Assembly (NCBI GenBank): GCA_030765045.1
Contig: CM060961.1
Span: forward strand, 145,893,038-145,957,037
Direction of reading: 5' to 3'
Origin: Tenodera sinensis
Taxonomy: Eukaryota; Arthropoda; Insecta; Mantodea; Mantidae
Length of the DNA: 64,000 bases
The position numbers were made by a program, and so were the translations under genes. This document shows positions 47,546 through 58,960 of the stretch, one piece after another (the stretch's first letter is position 1; every line of letters starts with the position of its first letter). The notes under the pieces are model-generated. The model saw nothing but the letters and a program-made list of their open reading frames with translations, did no database searches and was not told where the DNA came from.

Positions 47546-48447
47546 GTTAACCCATTTGAAATTAAAGTAGTTCCGATTTCATTTACGCCCTGAACCTGTC
47601 GCATTGGGAAACCCACTAGACGCCAGAACGAATTTCGAAAACATGATTCTTAACTTGTCCTCCGTGTCTTTGATTTATTACAACATCTAGAGCACCCTAC
47701 ACGAGGAGTGTATTAAGTTAGTATATGCTGGTCATCAGCTGTCACTTTGCGATATTTATGAGTCCCTTCGATTTGGAAATGCCTGACACTACACGGCAGA
47801 TATCTGACTTCATACGATAGAGGCGCATACTAATGAAATTGTGTGCGTGTTGCGTCCCCACAACTACTGCAAATCACGCGAATGTTTCGGTGCTTAGTTT
47901 GACATTTATCGCAATTTATCAGTTTTACTGCTGAGGCGACAATAAAATATGGCCTTTCAGGTTAATAGCATGGACACCATTTCATTTAATATGTTTGTAG
48001 CTTTCTGTAAAATAAACTGAGTATTGGGTAAACCAGAGGCATTTTACTGCAGGCCTCTGATGAGAAAACGTCTAAGAAATGTTCTACTCTCTGCAGGGTA
48101 AAGGGAAGGCATCAGCACATGGCAGTTCACAATGAAATCATAAATAGATATACTTTCAACATTAACTGCTACGTTCCTCTGACGAGAGCCCTGTCCTTAA
48201 CATAAGAGGGAACGGATAGCCCTTCTAGTCAGAGCAACAGCTACATAGTTTTCCGAGCTACGTATATGCGAGGAACAAGTAACCGCAAACCCCAACGCGC
48301 CAATCGACCTGTCGATCTCGGAGTGGTAAGCCACCATGTATCGCACTTGAATGTGAATTTTTCATGTTTAAGCTATCCCGGCCTAGCAAAAAGGCCAACG
48401 TCTCCAGCTCACAAGTGAAATATTTAAGTTCCGTGTCAGTAGCGATC
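47546..48447. other. Unassigned intergenic DNA
   Basis: Nothing recognised. Confidence 0.45.
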
Positions 48448-48455
48448 CACGAACT

Positions 48456-50767
48456 CAGTGGCGTGGCGAGGGTGATTTATATAAGTGTTGTCGGTTGCCT
48501 CAGACTTAATCTGGGGAGTGGCAATCGCTAATTCCGAGGGTTTCCAGGTTAATATTATATAGGTTGTATGCAATCCTATAACATAAAACAAAACGCAAAC
48601 AAATGTATAAATAAAAATTATAGTGACATATCTTATTTAAAAAGTATTTACAATCTCTCCAATTTACAATGTCTACGTGTATTTCAGTTCAATACGCCAA
48701 CTCTTCTCCAAAAAACATCAATGACAGTTTTAAAATGTTACTTGCTGTTGCTTTTTTAAGTTTATTAAGCAGCCCCTTTTCTACTGATAACAAGAACAGA
48801 GATGAAAGTTTACTTTGAGCGTTTCTTAGATATGTGTGTACTCTGAGGAACGCTCGAAAAGATCGTTCTGGTAAAGCACTGGCGGCAGTAATAAAATTGT
48901 CAAAATTAATTCATGAAGTTCATACACCTGTGGCAAAGCTGACATACAGCTCTTGGTGAGCTTCGTAGACTACTTTGTTTCGAAATTCAGGGGAAGAGTA
49001 CAAATAACAGAGTTCGTTTCTTAATGTTGAAGTACTGTCCATAATACGTAAGGAAAGTGTTAAACGCACTCTCTGGGAGAGTCTTGTATTTCCTATATGA
49101 AGACTGTCCAACAATAATAGGAACTATACTTGGCCTGTATCCGAGAATCTGTTGGTTATTTGGCCAAGTATCGTATTTATGATCTCATAAAATATTTGTC
49201 GATAGGATGATTTTGGGTCATTTTCTCTTTTATACAGCCTCGATCTCTTTGAAGGTATTGGTATTCATAGCAGTCTTGACCAGATTCTATTCTTGACCAA
49301 ATTAATTCGTCAAAATTTTCACGCAAGTCTTTCATACTGTTTTTGAAGTCATTGACTTTTTTGTTTGCTGAAAGCAATGTCAAACATCCTTTTCTGAGGG
49401 ATGTTAAATAAAGAATCAGACTTAGAAAGTAAAAGTGAAAACATCAAAAGCAAGAATCTGAAATCAAAGCTTAGGAGGTTCTGGTAGTAGCCCACACTAC
49501 GACACTCTGCCACCAGAGGGACGGGTTGAACAAAAATTTGTAAGCTTTCGTGACGTTGTGCGTGTCCCTCTGGTGTGACGTAACGAAAAACAGTTGATAG
49601 CTGAGATTTACTACATACATCAGTGGTTTCATCCCTGATTACTGATATAAAACTTGTGTCATTCACTTCATTCCTTATTTTATTAATTAAAATACGAGAA
49701 ATGCACTCAATAATGTCATTCTGAATGTCATTTGACGTTCCTGCAAACACAGTTGCAGTTCAAAGATGTTCCTTTAACTTATAACTAGGTATAAGTGCTC
49801 TGTTATCCGAATTTTCGCACTCATCACTACCTCTAGTTGGGAGTTCTTGTGGAGCTAAATAACAAACAGCAGTTATTAATCGCCCTATTATATACCTGTT
49901 TCTTTTCGCACCTTCATTGTACTTTTTAACTGAGTTCATAATTCAGTCACTCAAAGAAGTGTCAATTTTTGTGTATCCAAACTTTACTAACATTACAATG
50001 GAAGCAATATGAGCTTTTGAATTTTCATGACGAACCCTCAAGGTGCGAAAACTATCCTTGTTACTGATGCCATCTGTTTTTCGCGCATTCTTTTCATTAG
50101 AAAAAGCAGACATGGCCAACAAAATAGTTTCAATAATTTGTCACAACCGCACAGCCAAGGAAACCCGTTATACCAAGAGCTACAAAAATGCCTTTCGAAA
50201 CCCCCGTGTGATTTAGTTTTTAAAGTTTTAAGATCCGGAGTTGGCCTTCATGTTGAAGTTATGTGATATTTTTCACCAAAGAACGCAAACTGAAACCGAT
50301 TTAAAAGGTTTTCGATCACACTATCACAGTCACTTTACTCACAAATTGTGATGTCATTCTTATTGTACTTTTAACATTAAATCATTCGCCTTATTACTGT
50401 TATACGTGACGAATTAACACTAAAACTCAAGGTTTCCTTTTTCACTGTACTGGCAACAATCGTGCTACGAGTAAAGAGATAATTTAGTTGCCTTGCTGGG
50501 TCAAAGATATGTCACACGAGTCTATAAGCTCCGAGTTTGCCGGTGGGCGCCACTGGCAAAATAACGAGCTATTTTGAACTGGAGGATGCTAGACGACCGC
50601 TCTCGGCGTTTAGGTCACAAATTAACGCAATTGAAATCTGAAACTGAAAACGCTTGGACTTTCCACTATTCTTTGAATAAAAAAATAATGTAAAATTTGG
50701 ATACATTTTCTTCAATTTATTAGCTGTTGCCGGCGGCAACAGGGGCAACAGTAACGGCACGCCACTG
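48456..50767 (-). mobile_element. Complete hAT transposon with 8-bp target duplication
   Basis: 2,312 bp. Ends: CAGTGGCGTGGCGAGG at 48456 and, on the minus strand from 50767, CAGTGGCGTGCCGTTAC (imperfect TIRs of about 12-16 bp with the typical hAT CAGTGGCGT start). The 8-bp CACGAACT lies at 48448-48455 and is repeated at 50768-50775, a perfect duplication diagnostic of hAT insertion. It encloses the ZMYM/TTF-type transposase remnant described separately. Confidence 0.93.
48760..50260 (-). pseudogene. hAT transposase (TTF-type finger, DUF4371, hAT C-terminal)
   Basis: Pieces in order on the minus strand: LLKLFCWPCLLF (TTF-type zinc finger) near 50140; SFRTLRVRHENSKAHI; AKRNRYIIGRLITAVCYL with APQELPTRGSDE (DUF4371); TVFAGTSNDIQNDIIECISR; FISVIRDETTDVCSKSQLST (catalytic Asp in DETTD); FRYVTPEG. 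The middle is lost, then a VNDFKNSMKDLRENFDELI segment follows. It closes with LPERSFRAFLRVHTYLRNAQ and LLSVEKGLLNKLKK (hAT dimerisation). The closest described type is the ZMYM1/6-like or 'TTF-type zinc finger protein with hAT dimerisation domain' group. Multiple shifts and stops make it inactive, but the TIRs are preserved. Confidence 0.87.
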
Positions 50768-50775
50768 CACGAACT

Positions 50776-51076
50776 ATAAGAAATGAAATGACGCCATGTC
50801 CTGTAGGAAAATTCAGAAGCAAAACAGCTGAAAAAGATCTCTAACTGGGTAGCGAGCAGCAAAAACCGGCGTAAAAGTACCACAAAAACAAGAACTGTAG
50901 GATCGTTATGCCACCTTAGAGTCCTTACATATTTCTTGTTGGGCATCAGTCCAACGGAGGGGTACTCCCTTTTGAGGAGGGTAATTAAGGGTTTCCACTC
51001 GGGCCGCAAAATTGCGAATACACTTACTAAAGAAATTAACCCCCTACGAGTAGGGCTAAGGTTTTAACATTATGCA
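50776..51076. other. Unassigned
   Basis: A 146-codon minus-strand open frame (50569-51009) crosses the hAT terminus into the flank, so it is not a real gene. Nothing else recognised. Confidence 0.55.
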
Positions 51077-51089
51077 TAGTAACAAAAAT

Positions 51090-51462
51090 CTTCTTTATCT
51101 GATTACCCTCCCCGTATAGGGAACTGACACCCCCTAGAATTTACAAGCCTATGCCTAGAGTTCAGGTGCCTATTGGGGAGCAGATGAACCTGTGGACCGG
51201 ATAGAGTGAAGATCGAGAAGCGGGTGGTCAGCCCAGCACCAGGTGTGAAAGTGAGGAAGAGGATGATACGAAATACAGGCTGAACGGAACGGTGATATGC
51301 AGCAGTTGGTGGAATGAATGGCGGGGGAACCGGAGGAGCCGGAGGAAACCCGCCTAAACGCTGCTTCGTCCACCACGAATCCCAAAAGGGGTATCTGGAA
51401 TCGAACTCAGGTACCCCCTTGGTGAGAGGCGAACAATCTAACCGCTCGGCCACGGCGCTACC
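51090..51462 (-). repeat. tRNA-derived SINE (SINE-a)
   Basis: Minus-strand head TAGCGCCGTGGCCGAGCGG (A-box GGCCGAGCGG) and B-box GAGTTCGATTCC. The body has GGCGGGTTTCCTCCGG, GTGCTGGGCTGACCACC, CTCCCCAATAGGCACCTG and a tail near AATCAGATAAAGAAG. The flanks TAGTAACAAAAAT (51077-51089) and TAATAACAAATAT (51463-51475) form a 13-bp target duplication with two mismatches. It has the clearest tRNA head of the three family members. Confidence 0.9.
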
Positions 51463-51475
51463 TAATAACAAATAT

Positions 51476-53210
51476 AAGCATTAACAATACATTTTGTGCA
51501 AATATAAAATATAACCAGTGTAAACCTTAGAGATATAACAATAATAATATTTAACCATACAAACTTGACAAATAGGCAGTAAGTCATCTGGTGGAAAGGA
51601 CCCAGAATCTACAACACGACATTACCGCCTAATAAGAAAATGTCCTTTTGGCTTTACATGATGTGAATTTCACCCTTAAGAAATCGCGATAACGCCCAGA
51701 AGGAGGTCAACAAACCGGACCAAGAATGAAAATGGCACTACCTCGTCAAAAGTATTTCCTTACCCGATGTGACCTCGTCAGGTCCCCATTTACAACTGAC
51801 GTCTAGGCACAAACCCAGTTGCCACGTCTCTATTGTCAGAGAGAACACAAATGTGGGACAGACAGCAGCGACGCGCACAGACAAAGTCGGCAACTTAGAC
51901 CACAGTCGGCTCAGACTGAGACTGTTTGAACATATTTATCAATAGCTTAGCTTCATTTTTAAGTGGTGACACTAGATAATGCTACTTCTGAACTACAGAT
52001 AAAGCTGAATTTTTAATATCGAGCTTCCAAGGTATCCTTGAAACTATGTTGGTCTAAAACTTTGTAAAATATCGGTACCTCCGTTTGAAAGGGATTCTCG
52101 CAATGATTCTAAATCAGCTACAGCCTCCTTAAAATTTTCCCTATATTCTGTGTGATTGGTTCCTCATCATTCCTCACAAATTTCCGTTGTACTTTCTCAA
52201 AGTTAACTCTTAGCTCTAACAAACTCCTTAGCCCCCGATTTGCATCAAATTTAGCTACAAAACGTGCCACGCGTGTTAAAGAAGCCTTAGAAATGATCCT
52301 GTTCTCAACTAAAGCCTTAATTGCACTTAAACCCGTAACTAATGTTAATAAAAGTCAAATGTAGAATTATGACCCGTCTTGTCGGTGTCTTCAAATGACA
52401 GTGTCACCATTGCAAATAGCTACCAAGCTTGAGGCAGTTGAATTTTTAGCGTTACCTCTACTGGTTATGATGGTGTTGATGACGTCACTTTCCTTAGCAT
52501 AAGCAATTTTAGTGATGGGTCCTCATGAAAATCGTACTTTCCTCCACACACTTGAATAATGCGTGGTACAGAAACAGAATATTGTTTCTATAGCAAGAGA
52601 TAAAAGCAAAGTATGCGTAGAGAATTTCATCCCTTAAATTTCAAAATGTAAGCACATTTGGAGCTTAAAAATATGTGACACTTCACTTTTATTGTGTTTA
52701 TTACAAGACTTATAAACTGTACCATTAATCCGGTCCAGTGGTATCGCATTTTTTGTAAGTATTGTATACTTGACTTAATCTGCTTAATAATACCTCCCTT
52801 AACACTGATTCTTCTGTCTTGCTTGCAGTTATGAGGTCATAGGTAAAGGATGCAGATGTACGTAGTTCAGCTCTTAAAGCGTTTATATTTATTAAAATTT
52901 GAGCACGTTAATTCACGTTTCTTTTTGTCACCATAGTAACCATTTATATGAATCTTAGCAAACATAAATTATTGATCAACATAGCAACTTGAACCTATAT
53001 ATATTATAAAACAATACAAAAAGGATCTGAACATTAAACAGGTACAATGTGAATAGGAGAATACAGTACGATTAAGCAATTGTCAAATCTTTTAAGAACT
53101 GCTCGCTCTGTGACTGCTTTGATATCCCATTCTCATTACATGTTCAAGGCTTAAAAAAATACTAATGATGAATTCCCATTTGAGGAAAGTCGAAGTATTG
53201 GGAAAAATGT
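51476..53210. other. Unassigned intergenic DNA
   Basis: No gene, RNA or repeat recognised in this 1.7 kb. Confidence 0.45.
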
Positions 53211-53214
53211 AATA

Positions 53215-53900
53215 AATAAAGACGAATATCTCCGAAATGGTTCATTATACGGAAAAAAGGAAGAAAAATGTATTGAACATAAATTGTGTTTTAACGAAAT
53301 TGAAAGGGAGTTTTTATTTATGGACGCTCTTTAACTACTGTGGTTTTTAGCATCCCATACTACATTTGGTGCGAGGGACGGCTTAATGTTACTAAGAGGA
53401 CCCTTCTAAGACTACATTCTTTTACCTGTCATTAATCTACGACACAGGACCACCGGCTTTATTTCCCTTCCAAATGAAGCCACAATAAGAACTTTTACAT
53501 AGAAAAAAAATCATTGGCATCCACCGGGTTTGAACCCGCGGCCTCGGGAACCAGAAGCTAGCATGTTACCCCAAGACAACGAAGACGATTGCGTGTTTTA
53601 GCAAGATCTACATTCTTTGATAGTAATATTTTGACTATCTCTTATGGTTATCCAAAGGCTGCCCAGAATGAAGAGAATTTCTCAGAACATTCCCAGAAGA
53701 TTCAAGATATTCAATTCATTTGTCATGAAAATATCTTAAACATGTAGGATTTTTTGAGCAAAATTCTTTGTCTTGCATCCTTAGAAGATGCTGAATTCTG
53801 AAAATACTGTCTGAAGGTGGGTGAACGGGGGGGGGGGGGGGGGTGAGCGTTCAGGAGGTCTCAAAATATGTATTTCCCTTATAGAATTTCCCCTACTTAC
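53215..53900 (-). repeat. DR dispersed repeat with SINE inserted and G17 slot
   Basis: Plus-strand view: ATCTCCGAAATGGTTCATTA (DR 3' half, to about 53302), a SINE, then GTGTTTTAGCAAGATCTACA through AATTTCCCCTACTTAC (DR 5' half). At the internal simple-repeat slot this copy has a run of 17 G (53827-53843). Confidence 0.75.
53303..53592 (-). repeat. tRNA-derived SINE (SINE-d) inserted in a DR copy
   Basis: Minus-strand head AATCGTCTTCGTTGTCTTGG, B-box GCGGGTTCAAACCCGG, then a T8 stretch and a body of about 200 bp (GGAAATAAAGCCGGTGGTCC, GTCGTAGATTAATGACAGG). DR sequence is duplicated on both sides: GTGTTTTAACGAAATT (53287-53302) and GTGTTTTAGCAAGATC (53593-53608). This imperfect 16-bp target duplication fixes the boundaries. 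Confidence 0.75.
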
Positions 53901-54509
53901 TAACCTTTAAAGTGAAAGTAAAACTGTCGTTTTTGCATTTTTTGCTATATAGTCTACCCTTAATCAATACAAATTTTATTGTAAACCACATAAAAAACTA
54001 AAGAGTGAACCAAGCACATGGTAGCAGAAGCGACACGACTGCAGAGTTTATGTTGTAAAACACACTCAGCCGTATTTGTAAATGTGCTCCATTGCAGAGC
54101 AACATATTTCGCAAATTGGTGGCTTGTACTAACATAACTTGTTTATGTGTGAGCGGAACAAACAACAGCTAGCCACTGTGCGGTTCATTTCACTAGCATT
54201 AGAGCGAGAGGACCACTCGCTTACGCTTGCTAAATATTCTCTTTTTGTAGTCTTGCTTGTCTACTGAATATCCATACAGATGCTTGAGAATACGCCAGAA
54301 AATTCCAAGCTTTGTGTGGTGAAAGTAGTTTGAATAATCGATGCGTCCTCTGTCAGCGGCAAGCGTACACATCTTGGCTTACCTACCTACCAACACAGTG
54401 GTTTACAACAGTAGGGCAAAAGTAAAACACCAAACCCGAAAAATCATTTTCTTGTCGGTCATTTCATGAGAAAATTGTTTACTTGCTCTGTTACGAGTAC
54501 GAAGGGACT
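53901..54509. other. Unassigned intergenic DNA
   Basis: Nothing recognised. Confidence 0.45.
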
Positions 54510-54900
54510 TACTAAGTAGAGGAAATAATGTATTCTACAGAAACATTCATAACATATCACCGCAAATACATTTTAAGGCCCTCTGAATCCACGAAACATT
54601 TTTAAAGAAAAAGTCTGTCTGTCTATCCTTGTATGTGTATGTGCTTGTATGTGAGAGTGTGCACACGTGTGAGTGTGCATATGTATAAAGAAAATAACCA
54701 AAAAACCTAAATGTCCAAAAATACTAAAATGGGTATTTAGGTTTAAGCATTTTTCAAAGAAGAGCCAAAAATTTTCAAGAAAATTTCCTTATTTAGGATG
54801 CCCTGGTAATTTTTTCGAAATGTTCTATTATCGCAAACATGGCTCTAACGATTTTCACTAAAATATATATTTAGTATGCACAACAAATAAGGTACCTAGC
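54510..54900 (+). repeat. DR dispersed repeat, 5' half
   Basis: AAGTAGAGGAAATAATGTATTC, CCGCAAATACATTTTAAGG, and a slot of mixed GTCT/GTAT/GTGT repeats (about 54612-54680). The continuing DR sequence is AGAAAATTTCCTTA, then CATGGCTCTAACGATTTTCA. Confidence 0.7.
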
Positions 54901-55919
54901 TTTCTGAAATTTCTACTAGTAACCAATGATTTCCTTTCGTTTGGGATTAATTTTGCATATATCAATGTAACTGGTAAACTCTTAAACCTTTTTCTGAATG
55001 CAAAAAAGGTGTATTTAGTGTCCAATGTGAGATCTGCGCATCCCTCCCAGCCACAATGTATTTTCAAACTGCTTTATTTGAAATTGAAGCTTGAACAGCC
55101 TCAATGGAGGATCACCTGCTGCTCTTTTTGAACCAGTAGCTTCCAAATTGGACGTGAATGGGACCAAAACCCAAGTCTAATGATCTGCAAGTAGCCTTGA
55201 GTTTAACACAATGACAATCCATTATTACATAATAGGATGGACTAGCAGCTGTAAGACGCAAAATATCGGCTCTAACACCTGTTAAAGACGAACAATCGAA
55301 CACGACCTTTAGGTTATGTTACTAATAAGGATAAACCCGCGTTTTAGATATATTGCAGGTAAGCTGTGCATAACCACACAATTTCAAAGTCAGTGTAAAG
55401 GTACTTCCCGGCCACACTGTATAGTGGAAAAATGTTGGCAATCTCCCTGTTACACCACAAAATCTGGAACAGTCCGCACGTGCGTAAATGAGCAACGAGA
55501 AAATACCGCAAATTTCTGTCAGGAGGTTTGTGCGAAACATGTCACGTACGAACAATGTTACCATTCTTGCACGCGAACTGCAAACTCATCACCGGTTTTC
55601 AAATAATCAACAACGTTTACATTAGTACAACAGGCTATTTTCGTTTTTTGCCACTTTGTTTGCTGTAATTAACAGTCCATTTGCACTCTAAAATCGGACT
55701 AAAATTTGTTTGTGAGTCTGTTAAAATGGATACAATTAAAACCCCTATTTGGTTAATGTAGTATTAATGTATTTCTTTTATTTAAAATTATAAAACCATC
55801 CAATTTTAGCCTTTGTTTCTACAGGTATACATATATTTCTATAATGATTTTCTATAATGGTTAGTAATGTAATTTTAAGTTATACAAGGAAGTTTCATAG
55901 AATAAAGGCATTAGGCATT
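54901..55919. other. Unassigned intergenic DNA
   Basis: A 96-codon Cys-containing open frame (55316-55606) has no recognisable domain and no supporting signals, so I do not call it a gene. Nothing else recognised. Confidence 0.45.
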
Positions 55920-56028
55920 CTTGTTCTTGTTCTTCTTCTTCTCCTTATTAATTATATTATTAATATTATTATTAATATTATTAAATATATATTGTGTTAT
56001 TATTATTTTTATTATTATTGATGAGTTG

Positions 56029-56068
<40 letters not shown>
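55920..56068. repeat. TTC/TTA microsatellite ending in poly-T (T39)
   Basis: TTC units (55920-55942), an interrupted TTA/ATATT stretch, then an uninterrupted T run from 56030 to 56068. The T tract may be the tail of an unrecognised minus-strand retroelement. Confidence 0.9.
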
Positions 56069-56071
<3 letters not shown>

Positions 56072-57807
56072 TATATTTAAACCTGAATTTGCTTGGTTCT
56101 GTTTTTATCTTTAGAATGCGGACAAATCACTCTATAATCCCTTTTTGCCTCTCGGACCCCGGATGAAGGCTTCAAATTAAACCAGCAGACCAGCTGGAGG
56201 TCTTACCTGGGAGTTTCTCTTTGGTCGTAAGGGGGAATATCATACAGTTAATGCTGTATCAGTTAAAGGACATTATTCTCACGAAGAACCAATAGCCCAA
56301 CACATGTTCTGCTTGCTTTACTTATGAAAATATTAGACATACATCTCAAATTTTAAAACTTGTTTCTGTAAAAGCTGTAACCGCACGATTCCAATATTTT
56401 TAAAATAAAAAAGATTTTTTAAATGGCTAATCGATGCGTTTTCCCCCCAAGGTATTCAGTATTGGTGGAAAAAGGCGGGTATGAAGCATCAACACCGTTA
56501 GTTAGACGAACGTAGCACTTGGATAAAGGGAAGTATTTGTGAAATAGACAAATTTTTCTTATGAATGACAAAGTATTTCCGAAAATATAATTTAAGTATG
56601 ATGTATATATACATTCTCACATTATAGCGTGAATTACTGCATTTCAATTACTATCGCGTTTTAATCATTCAGCACGTTTTAGAATACTTCATTTCTTTGT
56701 AAAATTAAATTTGATATTAATATAATATCTGAATCCCAGTTCACTTGTCCCCAGATTTGTAGTTCCACCGAATCTTAATTCCTTTGCAACACACTATCAT
56801 TGCTAAATTTGCTTTTGATACTGCCGCATGTTGCGATTAAGGATCGAATCCCAGCAGGATATAGGACAAACATGCCATCTATTTCTCTACGGAGATGGAA
56901 TACGTCTCCTAACTATGATGGGAAACGCTATAAAGCTTGGGTAGGATGCGAATCACTTTACTGCTATTCTTCCAAAGCTTAAAAAGATTAAAACAGATTT
57001 ATTTAAATGAGGCTTCAAATACGATAAATTAAAGGACGAAAATTCTCAATCAAGGCATCTGTCCATCTGGGAAGAGGGCAATCGTTACCATGTTCTTTTG
57101 TTGAAAATAGATAAGGAGGTTTAAAATCAGATGTTACATCGACCTCCGCAGGTAATCAAAGTTGAAGCGGTTATTTAATTTTCTAAAAATAATTGCCAAA
57201 TTTACTGAAATTGAATAATTATAAAAGAAAAACTCGAAGAATAAAACGATGTTATGCAATTATTAATATATTTAGTCTGTGATAAAATGCATATTTGCCA
57301 CAAATATATTGTAAAGCAAAATCCCAAGCAAAGTTTTAAGAACAGAAATGCACATAAATGAAATAAAAAGTAATGTACAAATATAAATAGAATGTCAATA
57401 TAAATAAACGAGAAAGCGCTGAACGTGCATAACAATGTCGGCAATTCAACAATGGATTTATGGTGTCAAGACAGGGAAATCAACAAGCTGCGAAAGAGAA
57501 CAAAACCTCATAATTAGGCTTAGTAGTCCAGCTACATTAAACAGGAATCAAGTTATCCGTGTTCGTAGTGCATATGTCGTCACAGTGTGGGGAACCGGTT
57601 CTGTCCGTCTGCTGTACAGACAAAAGGTACACAACTTCATTCTTTTGGTAGCTCACCTACTAAGCTTACTCATGATAAGCAACAAACGCGTGCAAATTAC
57701 ACAGAAGATTGAAATTGAAAACTACTCTAAGAAAATTTCTGTAATTATTATTTATTTATGCCAACAAATTTACTGTTGGGTTTTTAAACACACAAGCCAT
57801 GTGTAGG
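56069..57807. other. Unassigned; part of a small dispersed repeat
   Basis: 57503-57590 (CTTAGTAGTCCAGCTACA, then CGTGTTCGTAGTGCATATG) matches 63750-63830. The 123-codon open frame at 57435-57806 spans that repeat and shows no domain. Nothing else recognised. Confidence 0.5.
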
Positions 57808-58035
57808 CAATGTTTGAGAGGTAGAATTGCAACTGAAAAAATGCCAGCTGGGATTTGAACCACAGACAAATCCCAGCTGTGGCATTGAATTTTTCAGTTA
57901 TGGTTCTACCTCTCTTACATTGTGGCGGACTGTTACGGTAGCTGCATGATTAGAGTACCCGAGTGGTAAGCGGACGGTCTGTGGTTCAAATCCCAGCTAT
58001 GGCATTGAATTTTTCAGTTGTGATTCTACTTCTGA
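57808..58035. repeat. SINE-b cluster with a perfect-hairpin-like inverted pair
   Basis: A minus-strand SINE-b tail (57808-57857) faces a plus-strand tail (57867-57922) across 9 nt. They are complementary over about 50 bp (GAGAGGTAGAA/TTCTACCTCTC, CAGCTGGGATTTG/CAAATCCCAGCTG). A fuller plus-strand copy follows (about 57925-58035): A-box TACCCGAGTGG, B-box TGTGGTTCAAATCC, tail GGCATTGAATTTTTCAGTTG. The tail matches the copy at 1905-2031. Confidence 0.75.
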
Positions 58036-58494
58036 AATTACTGTAATATTTATTTAATGTGTGCGGTCGAGGAAAGGAAATATTTCGTGAGTTTAGCATT
58101 AAATGGGGTGTGAAAGGCTGAGTACGTAAGTTAGAAGTACTCAGGGAAATATAATACATCGAGAGAAGTACCTGTATTTAACAACCTTACGAAGCAATGA
58201 AGTAATATCTCCCCCGCACTATATAAAACAGTTGTAAAAGTAATTTTTTGTGAAATATAATAGAAAATAATGTAGAATTACCGCCCAAAAAAAAAACAAG
58301 AAGCGAACGCGATAAATTAATGTCTTTGTCTTGTTGTTCTTCTTTTGAGATTTGCTACAGAAGAAAGTAAAATAAATCATGTAGTTGTGCAAATATAATT
58401 ATTTCTAGCTGGTTTAATGCATTACTTCGTAGACTAAAGCAACGAATTAAATTATTACCCAAAATCAATGTAAATTTATGTTTTAAAACACAAA
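58036..58494. other. Unassigned AT-rich DNA
   Basis: Nothing recognised. Confidence 0.45.
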
Positions 58495-58505
58495 AAATTT
58501 AATAA

Positions 58506-58837
58506 GCGCCGCAGCCGAGTGGTTAGACCGTTCGCCTCTCACCCAGGCAGCCCGCGTTCGTTCTCGGGGACCCGCATATGGAATTCGTGGTAAACCAAGT
58601 GGCGTCCCGGCGGGTTTCCTCCAGGTTTTTCGGTTTCCCGCCACTCATTCCATCAACTGCTCCAACATCACCTTTCCATTCCTCCATTTGTCTCCATTTC
58701 ATATCATCCTCTTTCTCAGTCTCATACCTGATACTGGGCTGATCACCCGGTTCTTCACTCCGTCCGGTCGATAGTTTAATCTGCTCCCCGACAGGCATCT
58801 GACCCTAGACACAGGAGGGTACGCAGATAAAGAAGAC
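58506..58837 (+). repeat. tRNA-derived SINE (SINE-a)
   Basis: Head GCGCCGCAGCCGAGTGGTTA (A-box CAGCCGAGTGG) and a degenerate B-box GCGTTCGTTCTCGG. The body has GGCGGGTTTCCTCCAGG, TACTGGGCTGATCACC, CTCCCCGACAGGCATCTGAC and a tail near GCAGATAAAGAAG. The flanks AAATTTAATA (58495-58504) and AAATTTAGTA (58838-58847) form a 10-bp target duplication with one mismatch. Confidence 0.88.
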
Positions 58838-58960
58838 AAATTTAGTACATTCATTGAAAGAATTGCCTGTTAATAAATAACAGTCAGAAAAATATTCAGG
58901 TAGCAATTGTAAAAAATATCCCTAAGAACCCTATTTAGTGCCTCAAGAGTACTCAAAGAA

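Noticed and set aside
50569..51009. 146-codon minus-strand open frame
   Set aside because: It runs across the hAT 5' TIR and target duplication into the flank, so it cannot be a conserved gene; no domain seen.
51400..51462. tRNA-Leu/Ser gene on the minus strand
   Set aside because: The tRNA-like head continues into a long body shared with two other SINE-a copies and is flanked by a target duplication.
55316..55606. 96-codon Cys-containing open frame as a small secreted or antimicrobial-type peptide
   Set aside because: No hydrophobic signal peptide, no defensin-like cysteine spacing, and no gene signals around it.
57435..57806. 123-codon open frame as a novel gene
   Set aside because: Its first half lies in a dispersed repeat also present at 63.75 kb, and it has no recognisable domain.
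57925..58000. Functional tRNA gene
   Set aside because: A- and B-boxes are present, but no four-arm cloverleaf with matched acceptor stem could be formed by eye, and the 3' tail is shared with other SINE-b copies.
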